This document shows, in pieces, positions 18,006 through 28,994 of a stretch of 64,000 bases of DNA (positions are counted from its first letter, which is position 1; each line of letters opens with the position of its first letter). The stretch covers positions 1-64,000 of the forward strand of contig JAFAGN010000227.1 of assembly GCA_023422695.1 (NCBI GenBank). Reading direction: 5' to 3'. This DNA is from Pseudomonadota bacterium (GTDB lineage: Bacteria > Pseudomonadota > Alphaproteobacteria > Sphingomonadales > Sphingomonadaceae). Made by a program: the position numbers and the translations under genes. A model generated the notes under the pieces. The model saw nothing but the letters and a program-made list of their open reading frames with translations, searched no databases and was not told the DNA's origin.

Positions 18006-18881
18006 ATGTCCGGTGCGAAACATCATGACTATCACCTCGTAAACCCAAGCGTCTGGCCGCTGATCGGCTCGCTGGCGGCGATGGTGATGTTCTTCGGCCT
18101 CGTCATGTACATGCACGACGATTATTTCGGCGGCGTGGGCAAATGGGTGCTCGGCCTCGGCTTCATGGGCGTGATCGCAACCTTCTTCAGCTGGTGGTCG
18201 GATGTCATCAACGAAGCGCATGCCGGCGACCATACCCCGGTCGTTCAGCTGCACCTGCGCTACGGCATGATCCTGTTCATCGCGTCGGAAGTCATGTTCT
18301 TCGTCGGCTGGTTCTGGGCCTGGTTCGACTTCTCGCTGTTCCCGGTGCCGATCGAATATGCCGACGGCGCCGTGACGTCGCTGTTCGGTCAGGAAGGCGC
18401 TGCCGCGATCACCATGTGGCCGCCGAAGGGCATCGAAGTGATTGATCCCTTCTCGTTGCCGCTGCTCAACACGCTGATCCTGCTGTGCTCGGGCACCACG
18501 ATCACCTGGGCGCACCATTCGCTGATCCATGGCGACCGCGACGGGCTGAAGAAAGGCCTGTGGGCGACGATCATACTCGGCGCGGTCTTCTCGATGATAC
18601 AGGCGTATGAGTATATCCACGCGCCGTGGGGGTTCGGACAGAGCAACTACAGCTCGGCCTTTTACATGGCGACCGGCTTCCACGGCTTCCATGTGCTCGT
18701 CGGCACGATCTTCCTGATCGTCTGCCTTGTGCGCACCTATAAGGGTCACTTCACGCCGAAGCAGCATTTCGGTTTCGAAGCCGCCGCATGGTACTGGCAC
18801 TTCGTCGACGTGGTGTGGCTGTTCCTGTTCATCATCGTCTATGTCTGGGGCGGCTGGGGCGCGCCGGTGGCCGCGCACTAA
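18006..18881 (+). CDS. ctaE: Cytochrome c oxidase subunit III
   Basis: A 291-residue seven-helix subunit III. Family landmarks include HLRYGMILFIASEVMFFVGWF (the conserved glutamate region), TGFHGFHVLVGT and AAWYWHFVDVVWLFLF near the C-terminus. ATG 18006, preceded by GGGAAA, gives the family N-terminus; an in-frame ATG at 17961 is possible but adds 15 atypical residues. The C-terminal gene follows at once. Confidence 0.95.
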   Translation: MSGAKHHDYHLVNPSVWPLIGSLAAMVMFFGLVMYMHDDYFGGVGKWVLGLGFMGVIATFFSWWSDVINEAHAGDHTPVVQLHLRYGMILFIASEVMFFVGWFWAWFDFSLFPVPIEYADGAVTSLFGQEGAAAITMWPPKGIEVIDPFSLPLLNTLILLCSGTTITWAHHSLIHGDRDGLKKGLWATIILGAVFSMIQAYEYIHAPWGFGQSNYSSAFYMATGFHGFHVLVGTIFLIVCLVRTYKGHFTPKQHFGFEAAAWYWHFVDVVWLFLFIIVYVWGGWGAPVAAH

Positions 18882-18882
18882 G

Positions 18883-19278
18883 TTGCCGGACACCGACTCC
18901 ATTTCAAAGGGGCAGCCGCCGGTCTGGCGTGCTGCCCTTTTTGGCCTCTGTCCCGAATGCGGTGCCCAAAGCCTGTTCAACGGGCCGGTGCAGTTTCACG
19001 CGAAATGTGCCGCCTGCGGGCTCGATTATGGCCGCTATAATGTCGGCGACGGCCCCGCAGCCTTTCTGACCCTGATCATCGGCGGCCTGCTTGTCGCGCT
19101 CGCGCTGGCATTCGATGCCGTCGTCCGCCCGCCCTTGTGGGTGCATGTGCTGCTGTGGGTGCCGCTGACCGCGGCTGCGGTGGTCTATGGCCTTCGCGTC
19201 GCGAAGGGCGCACTGCTGGCGAGCGAGCATCAGCGGCAAGCTGCCGAGGGGCGTCAGGTGGACAAGCCGCATGACTGA
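18883..19278 (+). CDS. DUF983 family membrane protein
   Basis: About 131 residues. A zinc-ribbon-like pair of CxxC motifs (CPEC and CAAC) in the N-terminal third is followed by the DUF983 core GLDYGRYNVGDGPAAFL and two membrane helices. DUF983 genes commonly lie between oxidase subunit III and SURF1 in Alphaproteobacteria and are presumed to aid oxidase biogenesis. The start is uncertain: TTG 18883, two bases after the ctaE stop, is the best in-frame choice, with no good ribosome site. Its end overlaps SURF1 by eight bases. Confidence 0.8.
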   Translation: MPDTDSISKGQPPVWRAALFGLCPECGAQSLFNGPVQFHAKCAACGLDYGRYNVGDGPAAFLTLIIGGLLVALALAFDAVVRPPLWVHVLLWVPLTAAAVVYGLRVAKGALLASEHQRQAAEGRQVDKPHD

Positions 19279-19915
19279 GCCCGAAACGCCCAGCGCGCGG
19301 CGCTGGCCGCTGATCCCGACGATTTTGGTATTGGTCGCCGTCGCGGTGATGATCGGCCTCGGCGTGTGGCAGTTGCAGCGCAAGGGCGAGAAAGAGGCGC
19401 TGGTCGCGCTTTATCAGCGCAATATCGCGATGTCGGCGCTGGTCGCCTACCCGGAATTGCCGCCGGTCGCCGACAGCCTGCTGTTTCGCAAGAGCAGCGT
19501 CGTGTGCCTCGAACCCGTTCGCTGGGATCCGCGCAGCGGCACCGATCAAAAGGGCAAGGCAGGCTTTCGCATGATTGCCGACTGCCGCACCGGCGCCGAA
19601 GGGCCGGGGGTGCTGGTCGATGTCGGGATTGCCGATGATTTCACGCCGCCGAAATGGACGGGCGGAATCGTGCAGGGGACGATCGTCCCCGGCCCCGATC
19701 AACCGACGGTGATGCAGCGCGCGACGGGTAAGGCGGCGCCGGCGCGGGCGATGCTGATTGCCGACGTCCCGGCGGCGGGGCTGCGCGCGAGCGCGGTTCC
19801 GTCGGCGGACAATACGCCGAACAACCATTTGGCCTATGCGGTTCAGTGGTTCCTGTTCGCCGCGGCGGCGCTGCTTATCTACATCCTCGCGGTCCGCCGC
19901 CGCTTGCGGCCTTGA
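19271..19915 (+). CDS. SURF1 family oxidase assembly protein
   Basis: A 214-residue SURF1 protein, needed for haem a insertion into subunit I. It has the two terminal membrane helices typical of the family (about residues 15-33 and 186-206), the LGVWQLQRK motif after the first and NNHLAYAVQWFLFA before the second. It begins within the last codons of the DUF983 gene. Last gene clearly devoted to the oxidase. Confidence 0.92.
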   Translation: MTEPETPSARRWPLIPTILVLVAVAVMIGLGVWQLQRKGEKEALVALYQRNIAMSALVAYPELPPVADSLLFRKSSVVCLEPVRWDPRSGTDQKGKAGFRMIADCRTGAEGPGVLVDVGIADDFTPPKWTGGIVQGTIVPGPDQPTVMQRATGKAAPARAMLIADVPAAGLRASAVPSADNTPNNHLAYAVQWFLFAAAALLIYILAVRRRLRP

Positions 19916-19942
19916 TCGCGCACCGCTAGGCGCTTTGGCGTC

Positions 19943-21340
19943 ATGGACTATATCAGCACCCGCGGCGCCGCGCCGACCCTCGACTTTCGTGCCGCCACGC
20001 TTGCAGGCCTTGCCAGCGACGGCGGCCTCTATCTGCCTGCACACTGGCCGCAGATGTCCGAAGGCGACATCCGCGCGCTGGCGGGGCTCGACTACGCCGA
20101 GACCGCGGTCCGCGTCATGCGGCCGTTTGTTGCGGGCGTGCTCAGTGAGGACGAACTGCGCACCCTCTGCCGCGCGGCCTATGGCAGTTTCAGCCATGAT
20201 GCGGTGACCCCGCTGGTCCAGCTTGATCATCGCCACTGGCTGCTCGAACTGTTCCACGGCCCGACGCTGGCGTTCAAGGACGTCGCGCTGCAACTGCTGG
20301 GTCAGTTGTTCGAAAAATTCCTGAGCGGCGGCGACACCGACATCACCATCGTCGGCGCCACGTCGGGCGATACCGGATCGGCGGCGATCGAGGCGGTGGC
20401 GGGGCGCGAGCATATCCGCATCTTCATGCTCCACCCCGAAGGCCGGGTCAGCGACGTCCAGCGGCGCCAGATGACGACGGTGCTGGCCCCCAACGTCCAT
20501 AACGTCGCGATCGATGGCAGCTTCGACGACGCGCAGGCGATGGTGAAGCGGCTGTTCGGCGATGAAGAGGCGCGGGGGCAGATCAACCTGTCGGCGGTGA
20601 ACAGCATCAACTGGGCGCGGTTGATGGCGCAGGTCGTCTATTATTTTTACGCCGCGGTCCGCCTCGGCGGGCCTGACCGTCCGGTCGCCTTCTCGGTCCC
20701 GACGGGCAATTTCGGCGATGTGTTCGCGGGCTATGTCGCGGCGCAGATGGGCCTCCCCATCGCCCGCCTCGTTGTCGCGACGAACGTCAACGACATCCTC
20801 CACCGCGCGCTGACCAATGGCGACTATAGCGCGGGAACGGTGACGCCGACCGCGACCCCCAGCATGGACATTCAGGTCAGCAGCAATTTCGAACGGTTGC
20901 TGTTCGACCTGTCGGGCCGCGACGGCGCGGCGATCACGTCGATGATGGGCGAGTTCGACCGCAATCGCGCGATGACGATCCCGGCCGATATGCTGACCAG
21001 CGCGCGCGGGCTGTTTTCCAGCGCGAGCATCGATGGCGATGCGATGGCGCTCGCGCTGCGCTGGGCGCAGGAAAAGGGCGGCCAGATCATCGACCCGCAT
21101 AGTGCGGTGGGATTGGCCGCAGCGCGTGCCTTGGAGATCGACGCCGACGTCCCCGTCGTCACGCTCGCAACCGCGCACCCGGCGAAGTTCCGCGAGGCGG
21201 TCGAGCGCGCGACGGGTGTCCGTCCGGCGCTGCCCAGCCGCCTTGGCAATCTGTTCGACCGTGAGGAACGCTATGCGCGCCTGCCCGGCGACTATGACGC
21301 GGTAAAGGCCTTTGTGCTGACGGAAGCCGCGCGTGGCTGA
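19943..21340 (+). CDS. thrC: Threonine synthase
   Basis: A 465-residue PLP enzyme converting O-phosphohomoserine to threonine. The lysine that holds PLP lies in GPTLAFKDVAL (about residue 112), followed by the phosphate-binding GATSGDTGSAA and SVPTGNFGD. The length fits the long bacterial/fungal class II form. It starts 27 bases after SURF1 and its stop overlaps the methyltransferase by eight bases. No leader or riboswitch-like structure was seen in the short gap. Confidence 0.95.
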   Translation: MDYISTRGAAPTLDFRAATLAGLASDGGLYLPAHWPQMSEGDIRALAGLDYAETAVRVMRPFVAGVLSEDELRTLCRAAYGSFSHDAVTPLVQLDHRHWLLELFHGPTLAFKDVALQLLGQLFEKFLSGGDTDITIVGATSGDTGSAAIEAVAGREHIRIFMLHPEGRVSDVQRRQMTTVLAPNVHNVAIDGSFDDAQAMVKRLFGDEEARGQINLSAVNSINWARLMAQVVYYFYAAVRLGGPDRPVAFSVPTGNFGDVFAGYVAAQMGLPIARLVVATNVNDILHRALTNGDYSAGTVTPTATPSMDIQVSSNFERLLFDLSGRDGAAITSMMGEFDRNRAMTIPADMLTSARGLFSSASIDGDAMALALRWAQEKGGQIIDPHSAVGLAAARALEIDADVPVVTLATAHPAKFREAVERATGVRPALPSRLGNLFDREERYARLPGDYDAVKAFVLTEAARG

Positions 21341-22223
21341 TCTGCTGCCGCTCGTCACCCTGGTTGGTGAAGCGTGGGACGATTATGGGCTGATCGACAG
21401 CGGCGGCGGGCGCAAGCTCGAACGCTATGGCCGCTATCGTTTCATCCGGCCCGAACCGCAGGCGATGTGGGCGCCTGCGCTGCCCGCCAGTGAATGGGAC
21501 GCCGCCGATGGCGAATTCATCCCCGCGTCGGACGATGATGGCGGCGGGCGCTGGTATTACAACAAGCCGGTCCCGGCCGAAGGTTGGCCGCTGGCGTGGC
21601 GTGAAACACGGTTCACGGCGCAATGCACCCCGTTCCGCCATCTCGGCTTCTTCCCCGACATGGCGCCGGTGTGGGACTGGCTGCGCGGGCAGGTTGAGGA
21701 CAAGCCCGACCCGGCGTTCCTGAACCTGTTCGGCTATACCGGCGTCGGCAGTCAGGCGCTCGCCGCCAGTGGCGCGTCGGTGACGCATGTTGACGCATCG
21801 AAGAAATCAGTCGGGCAGGCGCGCGAGAATGCGGCGCTGGCAGGAATGGCCGACAAGCCGGTACGCTGGATCCTGGATGACGCCGGCAAGTTCACCGCGC
21901 GCGAGGTGCGGCGCGAGAAACGCTATGATGCGATCCTGCTCGACCCACCCAAATTCGGTCGCGGTCCGGGCGGCGAACGCTGGCAATTGGAAGAGGGGCT
22001 TGCGCCGCTGCTGGCCGATTGCCGCCAGCTGCTCGATGCCGACAGCCGCGCCTTGTTCCTGACCGTTTATGCCGTTCGCATGTCGGCGCTCGCGATCGGC
22101 GAGCTGATGGCACAGCTGTTCGCCGATCTGCCCGGCAAAGTGGAATGCGGCGAACTGGCGGTGCGCGAAGAGACGCGCGGGCTGTTGCTGCCGACCGCCA
22201 TTTTTGCGCGCTGGAGCCGCTGA
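21333..22223 (+). CDS. Class I SAM-dependent methyltransferase (RlmI-like)
   Basis: A 296-residue cytosolic methyltransferase. The SAM-binding motif NLFGYTGVGS, the acidic VDASK and the catalytic-region LDPPKFGRG match the rRNA cytosine-5 methyltransferase RlmI/YccW group, but the N-terminal PUA domain of RlmI is absent or replaced by about 100 unfamiliar residues. Probably modifies RNA; the target is unknown. Start is GTG 21333, inside the end of thrC, which points to coupled translation. Confidence 0.8.
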   Translation: MADLLPLVTLVGEAWDDYGLIDSGGGRKLERYGRYRFIRPEPQAMWAPALPASEWDAADGEFIPASDDDGGGRWYYNKPVPAEGWPLAWRETRFTAQCTPFRHLGFFPDMAPVWDWLRGQVEDKPDPAFLNLFGYTGVGSQALAASGASVTHVDASKKSVGQARENAALAGMADKPVRWILDDAGKFTAREVRREKRYDAILLDPPKFGRGPGGERWQLEEGLAPLLADCRQLLDADSRALFLTVYAVRMSALAIGELMAQLFADLPGKVECGELAVREETRGLLLPTAIFARWSR

Positions 22224-22234
22224 CGCGGCATTAC

Positions 22235-22273
22235 AAAAAAGCCGCACCAGCCCCGGTAGAGAGCTGGTGCGGC
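22235..22273 (-). terminator. Rho-independent terminator after the TonB receptor
   Basis: On the minus strand, an 11-pair stem GCCGCACCAGC / GCTGGTGCGGC is followed by TTTTTT. It lies 14 bases past the receptor stop and also separates it from the converging methyltransferase gene. Confidence 0.9.
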
Positions 22274-22287
22274 CGCTGTACAGTGTG

Positions 22288-24945
22288 TCAGAATTTGGCG
22301 CGGACGCCGAAGTAGAATTGGCGACCATTGTCATAGGTCGCGCGCGGCTGCGCCCGGGTGCCCGAATATTGCTCGATCGGCTCGTTGGTCAGGTTCACCG
22401 CATCGACCGTCAGCGCAATGCCGTCGGTGACATTGACGCTGACCGACGCATCGAGCGACGACAAGGCCGCCTGATTGAGCGGCGCGGCGCGATCGATGTC
22501 GATGAAGAACTTCGACCGGTAATTGTACGACAGGCGCGCGCTGAGCAGGTCGTTTTCATAATAGCCGGTCAGGTTGAGCGAGTGCTTTGAATTGCCCGGG
22601 ATCGGATCGCCGTTGTTCGCCTTGGCATCCGAATAGGTGTAGTTCGCGACCGCGCCGAAGCCGCCCCAGATCGGACGCGATACCTGGAATTCGAAGCCCT
22701 GGTTGCGGCCGCCGGTGCCATTGCTGCGGCGGTTGATCTGGTAGGGGCAATTGAACAGGTTCGGATTGCCGCCGCCCGCCGCGACGCAGCCTGCGGGCTG
22801 CGATCCCGGCACAAAGACGCCCGGTAGCGTTTCGGTCGACGTCGTGTTGACGATGTACGACTGAATATCCTTGTAGAAAGCGGCCAGCGCGACGATCGTT
22901 TCGCGATCCGGATACCATTCGATCGACAGATCATATTGGTTGGCGCGATACGGATCGAGATTCGGGTCGCCCCCGCGTCCGGTCAGCAACGTGCCGTTGA
23001 GATCGACGCCGGGGGTGATGTCGACGAAGTCGGGGCGCGTTACCGTCTTGCCCGCGCCGAAGCGCAGCACGACCTGATCCGACAGGTCGAGCGACAGGTT
23101 CGCGCTCGGCAGGATGTCGGTGTACGACCGCTTCGCGGTGCTGGGCGTAAAGCCGCCAAAGGGATTGGTGAACTGCGGGTTGGCGCCGCCGATGATGAAG
23201 CCCTGCGACGTCTGGTCGGTGGTGATGACCCGCAAGCCGACATTGCCGCGCCAGCTGTCGCCGCCGAATTTGGCGAGGCCGTAGCCGCCATAAGCCTTTT
23301 CGTTGATCGAATAGCTGTTGCCGGGAACGAGGAAGCGGTCGGTTCCGGGGGCCGTCTGCGCCGCATAGATGGCGCGCAGCTTGGCGGGGTCGACGCGCCA
23401 ATAGTCGGTCAGCGTGCCGCCCGACGCGATATTGTCGAGGAAGTCGCCCGGCATCCCGCCGCCGGTGGCAAAGCTGGCCGACGTGCACGGTGCGCCGCCG
23501 CAGCGAAGCCCGGGCGTGAATACGCCGCCATTGGTGGCAAAGCGTTCGGCAACGCGATCGTGATCGGTATATTTCAGGCCGAATTTCAGCGCAGTCAGCG
23601 GGCCCCATTCGACCTCTTTTTCCAGGTCGAGATAGACGTATTTTTCCTCGTCATCGTTGGTGACCGACTGGATGCGCGCGAAATCGGGGCGGATGCCTGC
23701 CGGATTGAGCGGGCTTGGGCTGCCGAAGCTGACTTCGGGACGACCGCTGCGCAGGTCGTAGGTGAAGCGGCCGGGGCCGGCGAACTCGATGAAATTTTCG
23801 TTGCTGGTATCGCCATTCGCCTTCGTCCAGCCCGCCTTGAAGTGAACGGTGAGCGTGTCGCTGGGGCGATAAGTCAGGTCGAAATCGGCCGACACGGTCT
23901 TGGCAACCGCCTGACGATCGATCGCGTCATAAACGACGCCAAATCCCTCGGTGCCATTGTTGCGCGACGCGATCGTTCCCGCGACCGCGATGCCATTCTC
24001 GACCACCGCATTGGTCAGCGTGCCGCCGCCGCCGAGCGCCTGATCACCCCAAGCGAGGTAATTCTGGTTGAAGTTGTCGGCATTGAAGCGCGAATAGAGG
24101 CCAGTCAGGTTGATCTCGAGCTCGTCCGAGGGACGGAACTGGATGCCGATATTGGCGCCATAGCGTTCGCGATTCTGTTCGAACATCGTCGAACCGATCA
24201 GGGTCGGGATCAGGGCCGTCTGGCCGCCGCCCGCGGGGCGATAACCGAAGATTTCGAGGCCGTCGCGACGGGTGCGGCGCTTCTGATAGATCCCGCCGAT
24301 CAGGACGCCAAAGGTCTCGTCGGCGTTTTTCCAGCTGACCAGCCCCGAAACCTGCGGATCGACTTTGCCCGACAGGTCCGAATAAGCGCCCTGCACCGAC
24401 GCCGACACGGCGAAAGACTTCATGTCGAGCGGGTTGCGCGTGATGACGTTGATCGTGCCGCCAACGCCGCCTTCTTCGACATCGGCCTGCGGGCTCTTGT
24501 ACACTTCGAGGCGGCCGACGATTTCGGCGGGGAGCGTCAGATAGTTGAAGCTGCGGGTCGAGGCGACCTGATCGAGGATGAACCAGTCGGCGGTGGCGAC
24601 CGAATGGCCGTTGAGCAGCGTCTTGGTCAGGTTGGGGGCGGTGCCGCGCAGCGAAACGCGTTCGCCTTCGCCAAACTCGCGGTTGACGACGATGCCGGGG
24701 ACGCGCTGCAGCGCTTCGGCGACATTCTTGTCGGGGAATTTGCCGATGTCTTCGGCGGTGACGACGTCAGCGATGACCGCGAGGTCGCGCTTGGCGTCGA
24801 TGGATTGGGCGACCGAACCGCGAAACCCGGTGACGACGATTTCATCGGCAGGAGCGGTTTCGGTGGTCTGTGCGGCCGCGGGCGTGACGCATGTCGCATA
24901 GGCGACAATGCTTGCGGTCGCAAAAAGTCGTGTTGATTTCAGCAT
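22288..24945 (-). CDS. TonB-dependent receptor (TIGR01782 type)
   Basis: An 885-residue outer-membrane receptor. A signal peptide (cleavage after PAAAQ) is followed by the TonB box region EIVVTGFRGS, a plug domain with AEDIGKFPDKNVAEALQRVPG and GGVGGTINVITRNP, and a 22-strand barrel ending in an aromatic residue (FYFGVRAKF). Receptors of this class are abundant in sphingomonads and Caulobacter and usually import oligosaccharides or other large nutrients. ATG 24945 has a strong GGGAGGA upstream. It is monocistronic with its own terminator. The ligand is unknown and no degradative genes adjoin it. Confidence 0.92.
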   Translation of the reverse strand: MLKSTRLFATASIVAYATCVTPAAAQTTETAPADEIVVTGFRGSVAQSIDAKRDLAVIADVVTAEDIGKFPDKNVAEALQRVPGIVVNREFGEGERVSLRGTAPNLTKTLLNGHSVATADWFILDQVASTRSFNYLTLPAEIVGRLEVYKSPQADVEEGGVGGTINVITRNPLDMKSFAVSASVQGAYSDLSGKVDPQVSGLVSWKNADETFGVLIGGIYQKRRTRRDGLEIFGYRPAGGGQTALIPTLIGSTMFEQNRERYGANIGIQFRPSDELEINLTGLYSRFNADNFNQNYLAWGDQALGGGGTLTNAVVENGIAVAGTIASRNNGTEGFGVVYDAIDRQAVAKTVSADFDLTYRPSDTLTVHFKAGWTKANGDTSNENFIEFAGPGRFTYDLRSGRPEVSFGSPSPLNPAGIRPDFARIQSVTNDDEEKYVYLDLEKEVEWGPLTALKFGLKYTDHDRVAERFATNGGVFTPGLRCGGAPCTSASFATGGGMPGDFLDNIASGGTLTDYWRVDPAKLRAIYAAQTAPGTDRFLVPGNSYSINEKAYGGYGLAKFGGDSWRGNVGLRVITTDQTSQGFIIGGANPQFTNPFGGFTPSTAKRSYTDILPSANLSLDLSDQVVLRFGAGKTVTRPDFVDITPGVDLNGTLLTGRGGDPNLDPYRANQYDLSIEWYPDRETIVALAAFYKDIQSYIVNTTSTETLPGVFVPGSQPAGCVAAGGGNPNLFNCPYQINRRSNGTGGRNQGFEFQVSRPIWGGFGAVANYTYSDAKANNGDPIPGNSKHSLNLTGYYENDLLSARLSYNYRSKFFIDIDRAAPLNQAALSSLDASVSVNVTDGIALTVDAVNLTNEPIEQYSGTRAQPRATYDNGRQFYFGVRAKF

Positions 24946-25083
24946 GTCCGATCCTCCCAAAGATCCGTTGGTCTTTATTGGTAATGCATAAGTCATAACA
25001 ATGTTGGATATGCTGTCAAGATTGGATTGCAGAGCGGCAGGAATACTAGTTTGCCGCGCCTGAGGGAAACGGCGGCAGAATAA

Positions 25084-25106
25084 TTGGTATTGTAATGGTA
25101 TTATAA
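25084..25106 (-). promoter_or_regulatory. Candidate operator/promoter of the TonB receptor
   Basis: The direct repeat TGGTATT occurs twice, 11 bases (one helical turn) apart, and overlaps a perfect minus-strand TATAAT at 25100-25105. A further ATTGGTAATGCATAA lies at 24977-24991. AT-rich and placed about 140 bases before the receptor start. The regulator is unknown. Confidence 0.4.
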
Positions 25107-25149
25107 GCTTTGATGCCAAAATGCGCGATCGGCACGGGCTGAAAACGTC

Positions 25150-25193
25150 AAAAGCCGCGGGCAATTGCGCTCTGGTGCGCAATCGCCCGCGGC
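25150..25193 (-). terminator. Terminator after the diguanylate cyclase gene
   Basis: A long stem (GCCGCGGGC plus GATTGCG against CGCAATTGCCCGCGGC, with one mismatch) followed by TTTT on the minus strand, about 30 bases past the gene. Confidence 0.75.
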
Positions 25194-25224
25194 ACCCCCG
25201 CCCCGCGGAGGAAGCTCGAAGGAT

Positions 25225-26364
25225 TCAGGCCGGGTCGGCGAGCTCGATGCGATTCCGCCCGCCGGCCTTGGCCTTGTAAAGCGCGTCGTCGGCGGCCTTC
25301 AGCGCGCCGCGTGTTTCGCCATAGCCGAAGACGTCGGCAACGCCGCCTGAGAAGGTGATCTGACCGAAAGGTTCGTCGGTCTTGCGATTGATCAGGCGCC
25401 GTTCGGCCAGCCCCTCGCGTGCTTCGTCGAGCCGCTCGGCGGCCTGTGTCGGCGTCAAGCCGCGGAACAGCATGACGAATTCCTCGCCGCCGTGGCGTGC
25501 GACGTGGCAGCGGTCGTCGGATATGCGCGCCAGCGTGTCGGCGATCGCCTTGATCACCCGGTCGCCCGCCTCATGGCCGTGGATGTCATTGACCTTTTTG
25601 AATTCGTCGATGTCGCAAAAGGCAACGCTGAGCGGTTCGCACGCGGCGCGCGCTTCCTTGAAATGGCGTTCGAGCAATATTTCGAAGGCGCGGCGGTTGG
25701 GCAGGCCGGTCAGGAAATCGAGCTCGGCGTCGCGCTTGGCGCGTTCGAGGCTGCGGCGCAGCGATTTCGCTTCGTCCTCGCTCTTGCGCATATGATCTTC
25801 GGCCTTGCGCGTGCGTTCGAGCATGACCTTGGCCAGATCGGCGAGGCTGGAGACGATCCGGCCGGTTTTCTGGAGCTGTTCCAGATCGTCGACATGCTGT
25901 TCCAGCTCGGTGCCATAGTCGCTGGTGACGCTGCGCGCTTCCTTGGCGTGGGCGTGGAAGGATTCGAGGTTGGTTTCGAGCCGCGTCATCAGGCGGTCGA
26001 GGTCGGCATGGTCGGCAGGCGCGCTATTCTGTTCGCCAAGTTCGTTGAGCCATTGCTGCGTGATCCCCTCGGGCGATTGCGACCGGGCGGTGATCTGGCG
26101 CGCCAAAGGCGGGTTCATTCCCGAAAAGGCGCCATGCGCCAGCAACAGGTTTGCGGGCGACACGTCGAGGTCGTTGTCGACCAGAAACGCCATGATCGTA
26201 CCGATCAACTGGTGCCGCGCCAGCTGCGCAAGGGCGCGGGGGCCGCCGCCGCCATCGGGCGGCGCCGGGCGGCCTGCAGGGGGATTGATTCGCGCGTGGC
26301 GAAGTCCCAGCCAATCCAGAAGCCGTCCTACCGGCTCGTTCGATGGGGTTGCTTTGGTGGTCAT
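25225..26364 (-). CDS. Diguanylate cyclase (GGDEF protein)
   Basis: A 379-residue protein with no membrane segment. An N-terminal region of about 130 residues has no domain I recognise. A coiled-coil-like stretch (about 150-205) then leads to a C-terminal GGDEF domain (about 210-375) with LDFLTGLPNRRAFE and the active-site variant RHGGEEF near residue 291. GGEEF is functional, so it should make c-di-GMP from two GTP. No RxxD inhibitory site is seen. It is transcribed towards the TonB receptor but separated by a terminator. Confidence 0.9.
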   Translation of the reverse strand: MTTKATPSNEPVGRLLDWLGLRHARINPPAGRPAPPDGGGGPRALAQLARHQLIGTIMAFLVDNDLDVSPANLLLAHGAFSGMNPPLARQITARSQSPEGITQQWLNELGEQNSAPADHADLDRLMTRLETNLESFHAHAKEARSVTSDYGTELEQHVDDLEQLQKTGRIVSSLADLAKVMLERTRKAEDHMRKSEDEAKSLRRSLERAKRDAELDFLTGLPNRRAFEILLERHFKEARAACEPLSVAFCDIDEFKKVNDIHGHEAGDRVIKAIADTLARISDDRCHVARHGGEEFVMLFRGLTPTQAAERLDEAREGLAERRLINRKTDEPFGQITFSGGVADVFGYGETRGALKAADDALYKAKAGGRNRIELADPA

Positions 26365-26512
26365 GCGAGAATTAACGGGCCAGCATCGACGGTTTTAAGC
26401 CGAATTTGGTAGGAAATTGCGCTTGCACGCCCTGTCGTTGGACTAGTTCATGCAAACCGATGTCAAAACAGCGGCTTAGTAGTGCGACTTTTTTCGTACC
26501 CGGTCGGTGGCG

Positions 26513-28210
<1,698 letters not shown>

Positions 28211-28229
28211 CAATTTTCTCCGAATGCGA

Positions 28230-28853
28230 TCAGCCGTGCAGGCTCATCAATGAATCCATCAGCCCGTCGTCGGCGCTGGAACAGACGCCGAGCACCAGCG
28301 CCTCTTCAAACCCTTCGGCCACGACATAGGCGTGTCCCATCGACGAATCGAGATAGATGCCCTGACCGGTCTTGAGCGTGACGGGATCGTAGAATTCGGT
28401 GTGAATCTCGATCTCCCCTTCCAGCACATAAATGAATTCCTCGCCGTGATGGCGGACGAGCTCGCCGAATTCGCGCGCGCTGTGGGCGCGGATACGGGTG
28501 ATGATCGGGATCATCCGTTTCTGGCGCAGGTCGGTGCAGAGGTAATGATAGTCGTAATTGTCGGTGGTGACGCGCACCGCCTGATCGATCGTCCCGACGC
28601 TGCGGCGACCGGTGACGCGCGGCGCGCTGTCGCCCTCATCCTCGGCGAATAGGTCCGACATGCGGATGCTGAGTCGCTGGCTGAGCTGCTGGAGCTTGTC
28701 ATAGCTCAGCGTCAGCCGGTCATGTTCGACCTTCGACAGCGTCGAAACCGGAATGCCCGATTTCGCGCTCATCTCCTTGAGTGTCCAGCCGTTTCGGGCG
28801 CGGATGCTCTTCATGACGGTGCCGAGGGTGGGTGGGGCCGCACGATCGGCCAT
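28230..28853 (-). CDS. XRE-family regulator with C-terminal cupin domain
   Basis: About 207 residues. An N-terminal helix-turn-helix (RARNGWTLKEMSAKSGIPVSTLSKVE) is joined to a C-terminal cupin barrel (about 110-190) with HHGEEFIYVLEGEIEIH, a pattern known from repressors such as PuuR that sense small amino compounds. ATG 28853 was preferred over ATG 28865 because it has GGAAAAATTG ahead, close to the arrangement used by the next gene. It is the first gene of the leftward unit and divergent from the serine hydrolase. It is the natural candidate to bind the boxes at 28873 and 32003. Confidence 0.88.
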   Translation of the reverse strand: MADRAAPPTLGTVMKSIRARNGWTLKEMSAKSGIPVSTLSKVEHDRLTLSYDKLQQLSQRLSIRMSDLFAEDEGDSAPRVTGRRSVGTIDQAVRVTTDNYDYHYLCTDLRQKRMIPIITRIRAHSAREFGELVRHHGEEFIYVLEGEIEIHTEFYDPVTLKTGQGIYLDSSMGHAYVVAEGFEEALVLGVCSSADDGLMDSLMSLHG

Positions 28854-28872
28854 CAATTTTTCCATTCCATAT

Positions 28873-28919
28873 TTGACAATTTTCTAATCAGGATCATTAT
28901 GTCCCTATTGGGCCAATAG
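28873..28919 (+). promoter_or_regulatory. Divergent promoter/operator of the D-amino acid locus, box 1
   Basis: TTGACA at 28873-28878 with CATTAT or ATTATG 16 or 17 bases on forms a promoter for the rightward operon. The first 21 bases match the box at 32003-32023 at 18 positions (TTGACAATT, then TCT, AT and AGGA with single variable bases between). A perfect 15-base palindrome, CTATTGG-G-CCAATAG, follows at 28905-28919. Both lie between the regulator and serine hydrolase genes. Confidence 0.6.
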
Positions 28920-28994
28920 TTGTTGACCCTTCGTAAAACGTCGCGCGGCTTGCTGCAAGGTCAGACAGGACGGGCCAGACAAAAGGGGAAAGTG

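Noticed and set aside
19916..19942. Looked for a threonine attenuator or riboswitch before thrC
   Set aside because: The gap to the SURF1 gene is only 27 bases, with no structure or Thr-rich leader.
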